Of a stretch of 64,000 nucleotides of DNA, positions 15,526 through 24,135 are shown in pieces. Made by a program: the position numbers and the translations under genes. Each line of letters begins with the position of its first letter. Positions within the stretch are counted from its first letter, which is position 1. The stretch covers positions 35,451 through 99,450 of the forward strand of contig NZ_FOPH01000014.1 of the NCBI RefSeq assembly GCF_900113415.1, given 5' to 3'. Source of the stretch: Oribacterium sp. WCC10 (lineage in GTDB: Bacteria; Bacillota; Clostridia; Lachnospirales; Lachnospiraceae). The notes below the pieces were generated by a model. That model was given only the letters and a program-made list of their open reading frames with translations, did not search any database and was not told the origin of the DNA.

Positions 15526-18285
15526 TTGAAAAATCAATTTCTGACAAATTATACAGAAACGACTTTCCTGGACAAAATCAAGGAAAATCTGAGACACTGT
15601 AAGGCTTTTTCATTCTCGGTCAGCTTTATTAAGAAAGCTGGCTTGGTTTTGTTGTACAAAGATATTGAAGCTGCAGTGGAACGTGGCTGTCGGGGAAGAA
15701 TTATTACTTCGACTTATCAGAATTTTACTGATATTGAGTCTCTTAAGAGCTTCTATTCTTTGATGGGGAGATGCCGGAATTTTCAATGCCATCTTGATTA
15801 TGAAAGCTTTCACGATACCGGTTATGCAACACTTGGATATCATTCAAAAGGATATCTTTTTGAGTTTGATGACCATAGAGAATTGGTGATAGGATCTTCT
15901 AATATTACCAGGTATGCACTGATTAAAAATATTGAGTGGGATGTATCTGTAGCAGAGCGTTTCGAGCCAGGAGTATATGATGAGGCATTAAAAGAATTCA
16001 ATGAGAAATGGGAAGCAACAGAGCTGCTGGATGCAGAACTTATAAATAAATATGCTACAAAGCTTAATTTTGCCATAGAGCGTTGGGATATGGATTATGA
16101 TTTGACCGCATCTAAGATCAGGCCAAATTATATGCAGAAGAAAGCTTTGAAGGAACTGAACAGATATCGAGCAATGGGAGTGAATCGTGCCCTCACAATA
16201 GCTTCCGCAGGTAGTGGTAAGACATACCTTGCGGCCTTTGACGCGCTTAATTTTAATCCGAAGAGACTTTTGTATATCGTTCATGAGGGATCGATTCTTA
16301 AAAAATCTTTGGAGACATTTCAGGAAGTGTTTGGAAAGAATGTTTCATATGGTATTTACAGTGGAACTAGTAAAGAGTCCGATGCAGATTTTGTATTTGC
16401 AACAAATATCACCATGTGTAATACATTGGAACTGTTCTCTAAGACTGAATTTGACTACATTATAATCGATGAATGTCATCATGCCACTGCAGAAACTTAT
16501 AAGAAAATTATAGGGTATTTTGAACCGGAATTTTTGCTTGGACTCACTGCAACGCCTGAACGATTAGATAACCAGGATGTTTTCGAGTTATTTGATCATA
16601 ACGTACCGTATGAACTAAGACTTCGAGATGCCATTGCCAATGATCTGGTTGTACCGTTTAAATATTATGGAATTCGTGACAAGCTTGTGGATTACGGACT
16701 TTCCGGAAATGATGAACGAAGAATGATCGCACAGATGGCAAGAGAGGATCATTGCGATTTTATAGCAGAACAGATAGAAAAGCACCATCCCCAAGGCAAG
16801 CTGAAATGTCTCGCTTTCTGTAGAAATGTTACACATGCTCGTATGATGTGTGAGGCTCTGGGCGAGAGGTATAAAACTGCCTATCTGACCGGAAAGAATG
16901 ATATAGGCGAGCGTGTACGTGCCTACAATGATCTTCAGAATGATGCAAATGATCTGGAAATACTGTTTACGGTTGATATCTTGAATGAAGGTGTAGATAT
17001 TCCCGGGGTGAATATGGTCCTGTTTTTAAGGCCTACTGAATCTACAACCATATTTATTCAGCAGTTAGGACGTGGACTTCGAAAGTACATGAATAAGGAA
17101 TATGTGACTGTACTTGACTTTATTGGAAATAGTTATAAGAGAAGTGTTCAGATTGCTTTTGCATTAGGATCTTTATCAGAAAATTTTGTCATGGAAAAGC
17201 GGCTGATGGCATCCTTGGTAAAGGATGATTTCACTGCTCTTGGACTTGAAGATTATGGTGTAGAGATACATATTGATGACTTGAGTAAAGAGGAGATTCT
17301 TGAGTATATTGATAAAGAGAATTTTAATGCCATCAAATATCTCAAACAGGATTATTTTAACTTCAAGAAATATATTGGGGCAGAATTCTATCCTCGGCAT
17401 GTGGATTATATCAACAATGATTGTGCGCCTGATCTGATACGATTTATGAGTGTAAAAACACAGGGAAGAAAGAATTGTAGCTATTATAACTTCCTAAAGG
17501 GAATTGGTGAGGAGAACCTTCCCATTTTTTCTGATAGGCAGGTAGAGTTTATCAACTATTTATCCGGTTTTTTACCACTTGTTAGGACTCATGAATACCG
17601 GATTGTTAAGCTGTTACTTGGCGGAGAAAAAACTTATCAAGATGTAAAAACATATTTGGAAGAAGTGATTCCGGGCTCAACTCAGATGGAACTTGACCAT
17701 GCATTAACTTATCTTCAGGTAGTTAAACGAGAAGGAGATGTATTACGTCTGGAAGTGTCGATGGATGATCAATTACTAGAATATGTGGAAGACCTTTTGG
17801 AATACGGCTTGATTCGATATGTAGTTGATGCCGGTGATGAAACCGGATTCAAACTCTGGCAGAATTATCGCATGGATCAGGTTCAGCTAAAGCTTCTAAA
17901 AAATCCATCAAATAATCAAGTTGGAACTTACTATTATGATGACTTTGTGGTTATTTTTGCTTCACTTAAGAAGGATTTAGATGAAGCGGATAAGCTGAAT
18001 TATAAGGATAAGTTTCTGCAGCCGGATTTGTTCCAGTGGGAATCAATGACAAATCTTCCTCAGTCTCATCTGGAGAAATTAATAAAGAGTAGTTTTACGC
18101 ATGTGTTTATTCGAAAGGTGTCTGCGGAAAATGGATTAGTATTGCCCTTTACTTATGTCGGAAAGGGTAAGCTTCAGAATCCTCGGAAGACAGAGGGCGG
18201 TAATGGAACCTATCTTTTTGATATCCATATGGAGAATGCTCTTCCGGAATATCTGCAATACGATTTTGGGTTAACAAAGGAATGA
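15526..18285 (+). CDS. PLD-nuclease / SF2 helicase / DUF3427 protein
   Basis: The N-terminal 160 residues are a phospholipase-D-like nuclease domain with HSKGYLFEF and IGSSNIT. A superfamily 2 helicase follows: Walker A ASAGSGKT, box DECHH, GLTATPER, and motif VI QQLGRGLRK. The C-terminal third is a DUF3427-type region ending TFVGKGK-like (FTYVGKGKLQNPRK). I chose TTG 15526 because GGAGGT lies eight bases upstream; ATG 15469 and 15511 are in frame but have no proper site. A MutT-type Nudix gene follows. This helicase-nuclease plus Nudix pairing recurs in bacterial mobile DNA and is probably a DNA repair or defence unit. Confidence 0.85.
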   Translation: MKNQFLTNYTETTFLDKIKENLRHCKAFSFSVSFIKKAGLVLLYKDIEAAVERGCRGRIITSTYQNFTDIESLKSFYSLMGRCRNFQCHLDYESFHDTGYATLGYHSKGYLFEFDDHRELVIGSSNITRYALIKNIEWDVSVAERFEPGVYDEALKEFNEKWEATELLDAELINKYATKLNFAIERWDMDYDLTASKIRPNYMQKKALKELNRYRAMGVNRALTIASAGSGKTYLAAFDALNFNPKRLLYIVHEGSILKKSLETFQEVFGKNVSYGIYSGTSKESDADFVFATNITMCNTLELFSKTEFDYIIIDECHHATAETYKKIIGYFEPEFLLGLTATPERLDNQDVFELFDHNVPYELRLRDAIANDLVVPFKYYGIRDKLVDYGLSGNDERRMIAQMAREDHCDFIAEQIEKHHPQGKLKCLAFCRNVTHARMMCEALGERYKTAYLTGKNDIGERVRAYNDLQNDANDLEILFTVDILNEGVDIPGVNMVLFLRPTESTTIFIQQLGRGLRKYMNKEYVTVLDFIGNSYKRSVQIAFALGSLSENFVMEKRLMASLVKDDFTALGLEDYGVEIHIDDLSKEEILEYIDKENFNAIKYLKQDYFNFKKYIGAEFYPRHVDYINNDCAPDLIRFMSVKTQGRKNCSYYNFLKGIGEENLPIFSDRQVEFINYLSGFLPLVRTHEYRIVKLLLGGEKTYQDVKTYLEEVIPGSTQMELDHALTYLQVVKREGDVLRLEVSMDDQLLEYVEDLLEYGLIRYVVDAGDETGFKLWQNYRMDQVQLKLLKNPSNNQVGTYYYDDFVVIFASLKKDLDEADKLNYKDKFLQPDLFQWESMTNLPQSHLEKLIKSSFTHVFIRKVSAENGLVLPFTYVGKGKLQNPRKTEGGNGTYLFDIHMENALPEYLQYDFGLTKE

Positions 18286-18315
18286 TAGTGTGAAAAAACA
18301 GTTTTTTATCACTAT
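18285..18315 (+). terminator. Hairpin after the helicase gene
   Basis: ATAGTGTGAAAAAA pairs with TTTTTTATCACTAT around CAG, with two mismatches. A second small hairpin (CCGCC/GGCGG) follows at about 18321-18339. These could attenuate transcription into the Nudix gene. Confidence 0.45.
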
Positions 18316-18354
18316 TTGTGCCGCCGGCAAAAGGCGGCGGAATGGAGACCAACT

Positions 18355-18750
18355 ATGAGAATAGTTCGAGTAGTGGCAGCTGTGATAGTGTCTGAGGGCA
18401 AAGTATTTGCAACACAGCGGGGCTATGGGGAATTTAAAGATGGCTGGGAATTTCCGGGAGGAAAGATCGAAACAGGTGAAACACCGGAGGCGGCATTAGC
18501 TCGTGAAATCAAGGAGGAACTTGATACTGAAATCAATGTGGAGGACTTCATAGAGACTATAGAGTATGATTATCCGACTTTTCATCTGTCCATGGATTGT
18601 TTTTTGTGCAGCATAAAGAAGGGTAAGCTGACATTAAAGGAGCATGAGGCGGCGAAGTGGCTTGATTTGCAAACAATAGACAGTGTAGAGTGGCTTCCAG
18701 CGGATGTGACTTTGATTGATAAAATCAAAAGCAGGCTTAACACAAGGTGA
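18355..18750 (+). CDS. MutT-type Nudix hydrolase
   Basis: The Nudix box GGKIETGETPEAALAREIKEE fits Gx5Ex7REUxEE, though the usual Gly after EE-x is Asp here. The WEFPGGK approach and a 131-residue length match MutT (8-oxo-dGTP diphosphatase) proteins. ATG 18355 has GGAG eight bases upstream. It is 70 bases after the helicase gene and in the same direction. It may clean nucleotides or hydrolyse a signal nucleotide for that system; the link is inferred. Confidence 0.85.
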   Translation: MRIVRVVAAVIVSEGKVFATQRGYGEFKDGWEFPGGKIETGETPEAALAREIKEELDTEINVEDFIETIEYDYPTFHLSMDCFLCSIKKGKLTLKEHEAAKWLDLQTIDSVEWLPADVTLIDKIKSRLNTR

Positions 18751-18784
18751 ATACATAATTATTAGATAATAAATGTAGAGCAAA

Positions 18785-19138
18785 TCAGGAGATAAGATAG
18801 TTAAGAAGATAAAGCATGTTAGATGGAATACTATAAAACAGGACATTGAGAATCCAAAACAGGACATTAATAAAGTAAAACAGGACATTGAGGAAGTAAA
18901 ACAGGATATAGGGTTACATATTGAATTGTCTGCCAAAACAAAGCAGCATATTGAAGTACTATTTACTGAATTTGGTTATGAAAAATACTTTGGAAGGATG
19001 GATGTTATGGAAATATTGGGCATCACAGCCTCTCCTGCATCTACATTAATTAAAAAAATGTTGGATATGGAACTGATTTATGGTATTAAGGGCAAAGGTA
19101 AGGGTAAATATTTATTTAAAAAGACTAAGAATAGCTGA
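18785..19138 (+). pseudogene. 5'-truncated gene: heptad coiled coil plus C-terminal winged helix
   Basis: An open frame without a good start begins after a TAG near 18776 and runs to 19138. It contains four 7-residue repeats (KQDIEEV type) and then SAKTKQHIEVLFTEFGYEKY and ILGITASPASTLIKKMLD, ending in GKGKYLFKK. The last part is a winged helix like those at the C-termini of Fic-family and AlbA-type ATPase proteins. The usual catalytic N-terminus is missing. A TTG at 18926 could start a 70-residue protein, but no ribosome site supports it. Confidence 0.55.
18835..18918. repeat. Four tandem 21-bp repeats encoding heptads
   Basis: AAAACAGGACATT recurs at 18835, 18856 and 18877, and as AAAACAGGATATA at 18898, exactly 21 bases apart. 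In frame it encodes a seven-residue coiled-coil unit, so the array can change length without changing frame. Confidence 0.85.
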
Positions 19139-19589
19139 GTATTTATGATTAATTGTGTAATAACATGCTGATTTAAGAAGGTATTTTTAAAGGACACCTC
19201 ATCGTGTAATGTATAGTCAGAAGCAAAGAAACAATCAGGAAAGTACCTGATAGGAGATGGGACTGGTTGCTTCCTTTTTCTGACTATATATTTATTAAAG
19301 ATATAAGTCAATATCAGTTTGTGATTGTACCAAGGATTGTAGTATGATTATTTGCATATGCAATCGATAAATCGAAGTGTTTTAGCTCTTTCAGATTGAC
19401 CGTTTTCTGCTTCTATTGATTGTCCGTGAACTGCTCTGTATACTGTCTTTCATAAAAATAGAAAGATGTCCCAGAGCACCCTCCCTGGAAAGTCGTGTAC
19501 TCTGAGACCAATGGTATAAAACCATGTTTATGGTAACAGAGTATACCTGTTCAGGGCAACATATTTTTACCTGATGGCAGTGAATACCT
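19139..19589. other. Gene-free stretch with a dispersed repeat and hairpins
   Basis: No gene is visible. It contains a dispersed repeat at 19185-19222 that is shared with 58664-58703. A long inverted repeat has TATAGTCAGAA (19212-19222) pairing with TTCTGACTATA (19278-19288). Small stems lie near 19449-19469 (TCTTTC/GAAAGA) and 19510-19545. Confidence 0.55.
19185..19222. repeat. Dispersed repeat, copy 1 (TTTTTAAAGnACACCTCATCG)
   Basis: About 38 bases match 58664-58703 with a few substitutions, including ACACCTCATCGT and TGTATAGTCAGAA. The copies lie 39 kb apart and their downstream sequences both fold into stems, though different ones. Confidence 0.75.
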
Positions 19590-19797
19590 TTGTTCCGTGT
19601 GCAAAGAAGGTACTCTCATCTTCCGGGATTACTGTAAGTGGATAGTCCGTCATGATGACGATTATGCAAATCTCCGCCGAATTGACATACCTTCTGATGA
19701 TTTAAAACTGGTCGCCAGGGCGTTGCTGCCGGCAGGAATATATGTTGGATGCAAGCTGAAATATGAGATGTTCCAGTACGAATTGATGGAGCAGTAA
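19590..19797 (+). pseudogene. Small CxxC-bearing fragment
   Basis: An open frame extends upstream of a GTG at 19597 to about 19539 (GNIFLPDGSEYLCSVCKEG) with no ATG. It includes a CSVC pair and ends FQYELMEQ. No ribosome site supports the GTG. It is most likely the C-terminal remnant of a larger gene, cut at or near the left repeat of the MerR-oxidoreductase island. Family not recognised. Confidence 0.4.
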
Positions 19798-19804
19798 GAC
19801 GACC

Positions 19805-19817
19805 GACCTCTGGGGTA
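19805..19817. repeat. Left 13-bp direct repeat flanking the MerR-oxidoreductase island
   Basis: GACCTCTGGGGTA here is identical to 22928-22940. The two copies bracket a 3.1 kb, GC-richer, two-gene segment, as expected of an insertion's target duplication or attachment site. Confidence 0.75.
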
Positions 19818-19861
19818 GTTTTTTACGTAGGCGGTGGGTAGTTCACCGTGTGAGGAATACC

Positions 19862-20692
19862 ATGAATATGTCAAAAAGAACCAGCGCCGTTGATTCATAT
19901 TCCATTGGGGAAGTATCGACGCTATTAAGTATCTCGAGGGATATGATTCGCTATTATGAAAAACAAGGAGCGATCCGGGCGAGCAGAGGAGCAGAGAATA
20001 ACTATCGGAGATACGATTCAATGGAAGTTTTCTGGCTTTTGGAAGCAATGCAGTATAAAAGCTGGGGGATTCCTATCAGTGAAATTTCCGGGATACGCAA
20101 TCACGAATATACTATTAACACGGAACAATTTCTGGGTGAGGAAGTCAAAAGGATCAGGGCGGATATACAATATCGGGAACTATTGGCGCAGCGGTTGGAA
20201 CAGCTGCAGATGAATATGCTGCTGAGTACCAAAAACATTGGATGTTTCTGGGTAGAGAGTATCCCTTCTGCATACTATTGCCATCTTGTTACAGGCCGCG
20301 GAGACGAGTACGAGCGAATAAATTTGTCAGAAAAGAGCAGTTCTTTTGTTTTTGACGATCAGCATTTGCCTTTCATTGACAGCGGACTTCAAGTCGAAGA
20401 TGACCGGGTGGAATGGGAAATGGGCATACAGGAGAAATATGTCAGATCTTTGGGACTGGAGATACCTGAAGATTTTACAAAGATCTCCGGAGGTTTATGC
20501 CTGTGTACGCACATTGACATTGGTGAAATCGGCAGCTATAACCAGGAGGTCTTTCATGTTTTGCCGGAATACGCCGCTGAACATGGATTTAATGTACCGG
20601 ACGGGTCCAAGATCAGAGGCGTCATATTGGGAAGAGGGTATGAGAACGGAGAGTTTCGCCGGATCGTGAAGATATATCTTCCAATCTTGTAA
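19862..20692 (+). CDS. MerR-family transcriptional regulator with effector-binding C-terminus
   Basis: Residues 12-80 are a MerR DNA-binding domain: YSIGEVSTLLSISRDMIRYY and YRRYDSMEVFWLLEAM. A linker helix (LLAQRLEQLQMNMLL) and a GyrI-like ligand-binding region follow to residue 276. ATG 19862 is preceded by TGAGGAATACC; the GTG at 19850 is not supported. It lies 254 bases upstream of the oxidoreductase gene in the same direction and is likely its regulator. Confidence 0.88.
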   Translation: MNMSKRTSAVDSYSIGEVSTLLSISRDMIRYYEKQGAIRASRGAENNYRRYDSMEVFWLLEAMQYKSWGIPISEISGIRNHEYTINTEQFLGEEVKRIRADIQYRELLAQRLEQLQMNMLLSTKNIGCFWVESIPSAYYCHLVTGRGDEYERINLSEKSSSFVFDDQHLPFIDSGLQVEDDRVEWEMGIQEKYVRSLGLEIPEDFTKISGGLCLCTHIDIGEIGSYNQEVFHVLPEYAAEHGFNVPDGSKIRGVILGRGYENGEFRRIVKIYLPIL

Positions 20693-20713
20693 GAACCAAA
20701 AAAGCAAGAACGA

Positions 20714-20740
20714 AAAACCTTGGAACTCCTCCAAGGTTTT
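20714..20740 (+). terminator. Terminator of the MerR gene
   Basis: AAAACCTTGGA and TCCAAGGTTTT form a perfect 11-bp stem with a five-base loop, ending in T. Confidence 0.8.
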
Positions 20741-20779
20741 ATGAACACCGTTTGCCCTAGACAGTACCTTTTTTTATAT

Positions 20780-20862
20780 AAAAGAGAAGAGAACAGAGGG
20801 ATCATCGAGCTGTACGGAAGAATCGGCATCAACAGATTTACCTAAAGTCTCTTCTCTTTTTT
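20780..20862 (+). promoter_or_regulatory. Long-loop hairpin in the oxidoreductase leader
   Basis: AAAAGAGAAGAGA (20780-20792) and TCTCTTCTCTTTT (20848-20860) are perfect 13-bp arms around a 55-base loop, followed by T. A T-rich run sits before the left arm. It could be a conditional terminator or ligand-responsive leader; the loop is not a known riboswitch that I can recognise. Confidence 0.45.
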
Positions 20863-20945
20863 GGCATTGACACTGGAATCGTACCATTCGTTATTATTTT
20901 CACATAGACAACCACCTTTCCAAAAACACAAGGAGGAAAACGAAA

Positions 20946-22880
20946 ATGATGACGGAACTTTTTACACCTGCCAAAATAGGTAACTGCGAAATCCCCAACA
21001 GGCTGATCGTGCCCGCAATGGTCATGAACCTGTGCACAGAAGACGGAATGATCACAGAACGGTATATCAAGTATATCGAAGAGAAAGCCAAAGGCGGCTG
21101 GGGCATGATCATCACAGAAGACTATGCAGTAAATGTGAACGCGAAGGGCTATAAGTTCATTCCGGGCCTTTACAACGACGAGCAGATTGAAGGCAACAAA
21201 AAGCTCACGGAAGCAGTCCACAAATATGAATCCAAAATCTTTTGCCAGATGTATCATCCCGGACGCCAGTCCAAACATGATGTAAACGGAAACGTACAGC
21301 CGGTAGCGCCTTCTGCAATTAAGGACCCCTTCTGCATGGATCTTCCCCGTGAGATCACAGTAGAGGAGATCCACCAGATTGTGAAGGACTTCGGATCCAC
21401 TGCCAAAAGAGTGAAAGAGGCAGGCTTTGACGGAATTGAGATCCACGCTGCGCACGGCTACCTGATCTCCGAATTCCTCTCTCCTTTCACAAACAAGAGA
21501 GTAGATGAGTACGGCGGATGTTTCGAGAACAGGACCCGCATCCTGGATGAGATCTATGCATGCATCCGCGAGAACGTCGGCAAGGATTTCCCGGTCCAGG
21601 TCAGAGTTTCAGCCAACGAGTACCTTCTGGGCGGCCGCACCGAGGCTGATACCTTTGAACTTGTCCGCCATCTGGATGAGCTGGGCGTTGACGCAATCCA
21701 TGTTTCCAACGGTATGTATGCTTCTCCTGTCATTCGCCAGATCATCGCGCCGATGTACACGGAGCACGCCTTTAATATGAATACTGCGGAAATGGTCAGA
21801 AAACTGGTATCCTGCCCTGTCATCGTCACGAACCGCATCAACTCCCCCAAGATGGCTGATACTATTTTGAAGATGGGCAAAGCAGATTTCATCGGCATGG
21901 GCCGCGGATCTCTGGCAGATCCTTATCTCCCCGCCAAGGCGAAAGCAGGCCAGTTCGAGAACATCCGCTACTGCATCGGATGTCTCCAGGGCTGTGAAGC
22001 AGGCCTTTTGGCCGGAACCTGTGCGACCTGTCTGGTCAACCCTCGTGTCGGCCGCGAGTATGAGAATGCAATGGAAAAGACCGGAAATCCGAAGAAGGTC
22101 ATGATCATCGGCGGCGGTCCTGCCGGCCTCATCGCAGCGGAGACTGCAGCGAAGATCGGACATAATGTTACCGTATACGAAGCAGGATCATGGCTCGGCG
22201 GACAGTTCCGCAGCGCCGCATTCCCGCCCGGAAAAGGCGAGCTCTCCACTTTCGTATCTTCACTGCGCAAGAGTCTCATTGATTTGAAGGTTCCGGTCAA
22301 TATGGGAGTAGAGGTCACTGAGGAAATGATCCGTGACGAGAAGCCGGATGCAGTCATTGTTGCAACAGGCGCGAAGCCGCTTACACCTCCGATCAAGGGA
22401 ATGGACGGCAGCAATGTCGTGAATGCGGAAGACGTACTCTTAGGTAAGAAAGATGTCAAGCCCGGTCCGGTCGTCGTCTGCGGCGGCGGCGAAGTTGGCG
22501 GAGAGACAGCGCACTTCCTGACCCAGTCCTGCCAGGACATCACACTGATCGAGATGCGCGATGACATCCTGGTCGATATGTTCCCGCTGATGAAGATGCA
22601 GCTGATGGAGTACATCAGAGACGCAGGCATCAAAGTATTGACCGGTGCAAAGGTCGCAGAGATCACGGAAGACAGTGTAAGCTACACAGATTCCAAGGGA
22701 ACTCTCCACAGTGTACCTGCTTCGACTGTAGTATCTGCATTCGGATATAAGGCATACAATCCGCTTGAGGAAGCGGCAAAGAAATACTGCGACAATGTCA
22801 AAGTTGTTGGATGTGCTGTAAAAGCCGGCAACGCGCTGGTTGCTGTCAGAGAAGGTTATGAGGCCGCATTGGCTTTATAA
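20946..22880 (+). CDS. Old Yellow Enzyme-type NADH:flavin oxidoreductase (2,4-dienoyl-CoA reductase/BaiCD-like)
   Basis: The first 340 residues form an FMN-binding TIM barrel (ITEDYAVNVNAKGYKFIPG, IHAAHGYLISEFLSPFTNKR, GMGRGSLADP). Cysteines in CIGCLQGCEAG and a later ATCLVNP bind a 4Fe-4S cluster, as in 2-enoate reductases and bile-acid BaiCD/BaiH enzymes. The C-terminal half has FAD and NAD(P) motifs VMIIGGGPAGLIAAE and VVVCGGGEVGGETA. It would reduce an activated C=C bond with NAD(P)H in anaerobes. AGGAGG precedes ATG. The DNA is visibly richer in G+C and uses different codons from its neighbours. Confidence 0.9.
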   Translation: MMTELFTPAKIGNCEIPNRLIVPAMVMNLCTEDGMITERYIKYIEEKAKGGWGMIITEDYAVNVNAKGYKFIPGLYNDEQIEGNKKLTEAVHKYESKIFCQMYHPGRQSKHDVNGNVQPVAPSAIKDPFCMDLPREITVEEIHQIVKDFGSTAKRVKEAGFDGIEIHAAHGYLISEFLSPFTNKRVDEYGGCFENRTRILDEIYACIRENVGKDFPVQVRVSANEYLLGGRTEADTFELVRHLDELGVDAIHVSNGMYASPVIRQIIAPMYTEHAFNMNTAEMVRKLVSCPVIVTNRINSPKMADTILKMGKADFIGMGRGSLADPYLPAKAKAGQFENIRYCIGCLQGCEAGLLAGTCATCLVNPRVGREYENAMEKTGNPKKVMIIGGGPAGLIAAETAAKIGHNVTVYEAGSWLGGQFRSAAFPPGKGELSTFVSSLRKSLIDLKVPVNMGVEVTEEMIRDEKPDAVIVATGAKPLTPPIKGMDGSNVVNAEDVLLGKKDVKPGPVVVCGGGEVGGETAHFLTQSCQDITLIEMRDDILVDMFPLMKMQLMEYIRDAGIKVLTGAKVAEITEDSVSYTDSKGTLHSVPASTVVSAFGYKAYNPLEEAAKKYCDNVKVVGCAVKAGNALVAVREGYEAALAL

Positions 22881-22897
22881 TATACCGTCATCATATG

Positions 22898-22926
22898 AAA
22901 AGCCCGGGGTCCGACCCCGGGCTTTT
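22898..22926 (+). terminator. Strong Rho-independent terminator
   Basis: AAAAGCCCGGGGT and ACCCCGGGCTTTT pair perfectly around CCG. It follows the oxidoreductase stop by 17 bases and directly precedes the right 13-bp island repeat. Confidence 0.9.
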
Positions 22927-22927
22927 T

Positions 22928-22940
22928 GACCTCTGGGGTA
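22928..22940. repeat. Right 13-bp direct repeat of the island
   Basis: GACCTCTGGGGTA is identical to 19805-19817 and starts two bases after the terminator. Confidence 0.75.
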
Positions 22941-22999
22941 ATTTGTCCACATATTCATATGCTAGCGTAAAGTTTTTGTAGGTTTAAGAAAATAGAAAA

Positions 23000-23067
23000 G
23001 AGAACGATCTCGAATAAGTGATAAAGTTATTGCGACGAAACAAAACTTTAGGTAGGAGATCGTTCTC
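23000..23067 (+). promoter_or_regulatory. 12-bp inverted repeat covering the next ribosome site
   Basis: GAGAACGATCTC (23000-23011) is the exact reverse complement of GAGATCGTTCTC (23056-23067), which abuts the ATG at 23068 and overlaps the AGGAG site. In RNA this would hide the ribosome site. It could also be the left end of a broken insertion sequence. Confidence 0.6.
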
Positions 23068-23358
23068 ATGTTTAACAGTATACAGCAGTTTGAAAGTGAA
23101 GGCATTAAAAATCTTAGAAAGGCTTATGAAATATTTAAAGGTAGACATCAGACTTTAGATGAAATTGAAGCATATGTTTACAACCAAATTGAAATCACAA
23201 AGGACTGCTATAAACTTGGAAAAAATCTTATTTATGACTGGAAAAACATGGCGGTTTCGCAATCAGAAGATGAGTTTGAAAGACATTCGAAAATCTACTT
23301 TATTGTAAACGGAATATCAATGATGAAGGGAAGGTACATTAAAAAATACTCCCTCTAA
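23068..23358 (+). pseudogene. Probable N-terminal remnant of an ISLre2/UPF0236-like transposase
   Basis: The 96-residue frame (MFNSIQQFESEGIKNLRKAY, then LGKNLIYDWKNM) resembles the N-terminal helical start of UPF0236/ISLre2 transposases, which also begin with a short 'SIQQFE' helix. The rest of the transposase is absent. The resemblance is weak, so it could instead be a small unknown protein. The start has AGGAG within the inverted repeat. Confidence 0.35.
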
Positions 23359-23407
23359 GTAGAACAAGGCCCTAATTAGTTCTCTTGTATACTGGGGAGG
23401 GAGCATA

Positions 23408-24121
23408 TCATTTTCTGCGTCCTTTATAAACTTCCTTATTGAACGGAATGACATAAGTACATTCATAGTGAATGGCACTTATATTCGAGTAGATATAAAT
23501 AGTTCCGTCTTTCAATATTCCTCGACTTGTAATGGACATTGCAGGGGTATTTTTCTTGCAGTTCAACAGTTCTGATTCCTGCTTAGACAGTAGTGTGGGA
23601 TGGTAAGCTGTCATGTAATGAGATATCTTGAATCCTTTTTTCAAGACATAGTTCTGGATAGAATCCTCTATAGTCTCGCGATTCAGATCCGGAAATAGTT
23701 TTACAGGCATATAACTTGTCTCAATCTGTGATATCTCATAATTTACGATTCTTATTCTTTGAAATTGCCATATCTTATCATCGGGAGACAAGTTAAATAT
23801 GCTTCCGAGTTCAGTGCCGGCAACGATCTCGTTCAGAAAAAGCATCCTGGAACTAAGCTCACGATATGACACTTCAGTAAGAGAGTTATATACCATAGGA
23901 TTATCCAAAGCCTTATCGCGAATATAGATACCATCACCCTGTATGGCAGTAACAAGTCCAATGTTTTGAAGCTGCTTCATGACCTTTTGAACAGTGAACC
24001 GGGAAACGTGATAAGAACTTGCCAGATCACGCTGAGTTGGCAACTTGTTATCTGAAAACTGTTTTTGATATATCTTGCTTATAAGATCTGTTAGGATAAA
24101 AGCTGTTTTTCCGGAACGCAT
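23408..24121 (-). CDS. GntR/UTRA-family transcriptional regulator
   Basis: Starting at ATG 24121 (AGGAG six bases upstream on the minus strand), the N-terminal winged helix reads DNKLPTQRDLASSYHVSRFTVQKVMKQL, a typical GntR helix-turn-helix. The UTRA ligand domain follows with WQFQRIRIVNYEISQIETSYMP. The longer frame from 24181 runs back into the neighbouring gene and has no ribosome site. It lies 14 bases after the dehydratase gene, in one operon, and probably senses the substrate or its phosphate. Confidence 0.87.
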   Translation of the reverse strand: MRSGKTAFILTDLISKIYQKQFSDNKLPTQRDLASSYHVSRFTVQKVMKQLQNIGLVTAIQGDGIYIRDKALDNPMVYNSLTEVSYRELSSRMLFLNEIVAGTELGSIFNLSPDDKIWQFQRIRIVNYEISQIETSYMPVKLFPDLNRETIEDSIQNYVLKKGFKISHYMTAYHPTLLSKQESELLNCKKNTPAMSITSRGILKDGTIYIYSNISAIHYECTYVIPFNKEVYKGRRK

Positions 24122-24135
24122 ATATCTCCTGTATT

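Noticed and set aside
20495..22709. Several minus-strand ORFs opposite the Old Yellow Enzyme gene
   Set aside because: They arise from the GC-rich codon pattern of the plus-strand gene, which has intact cofactor motifs throughout.
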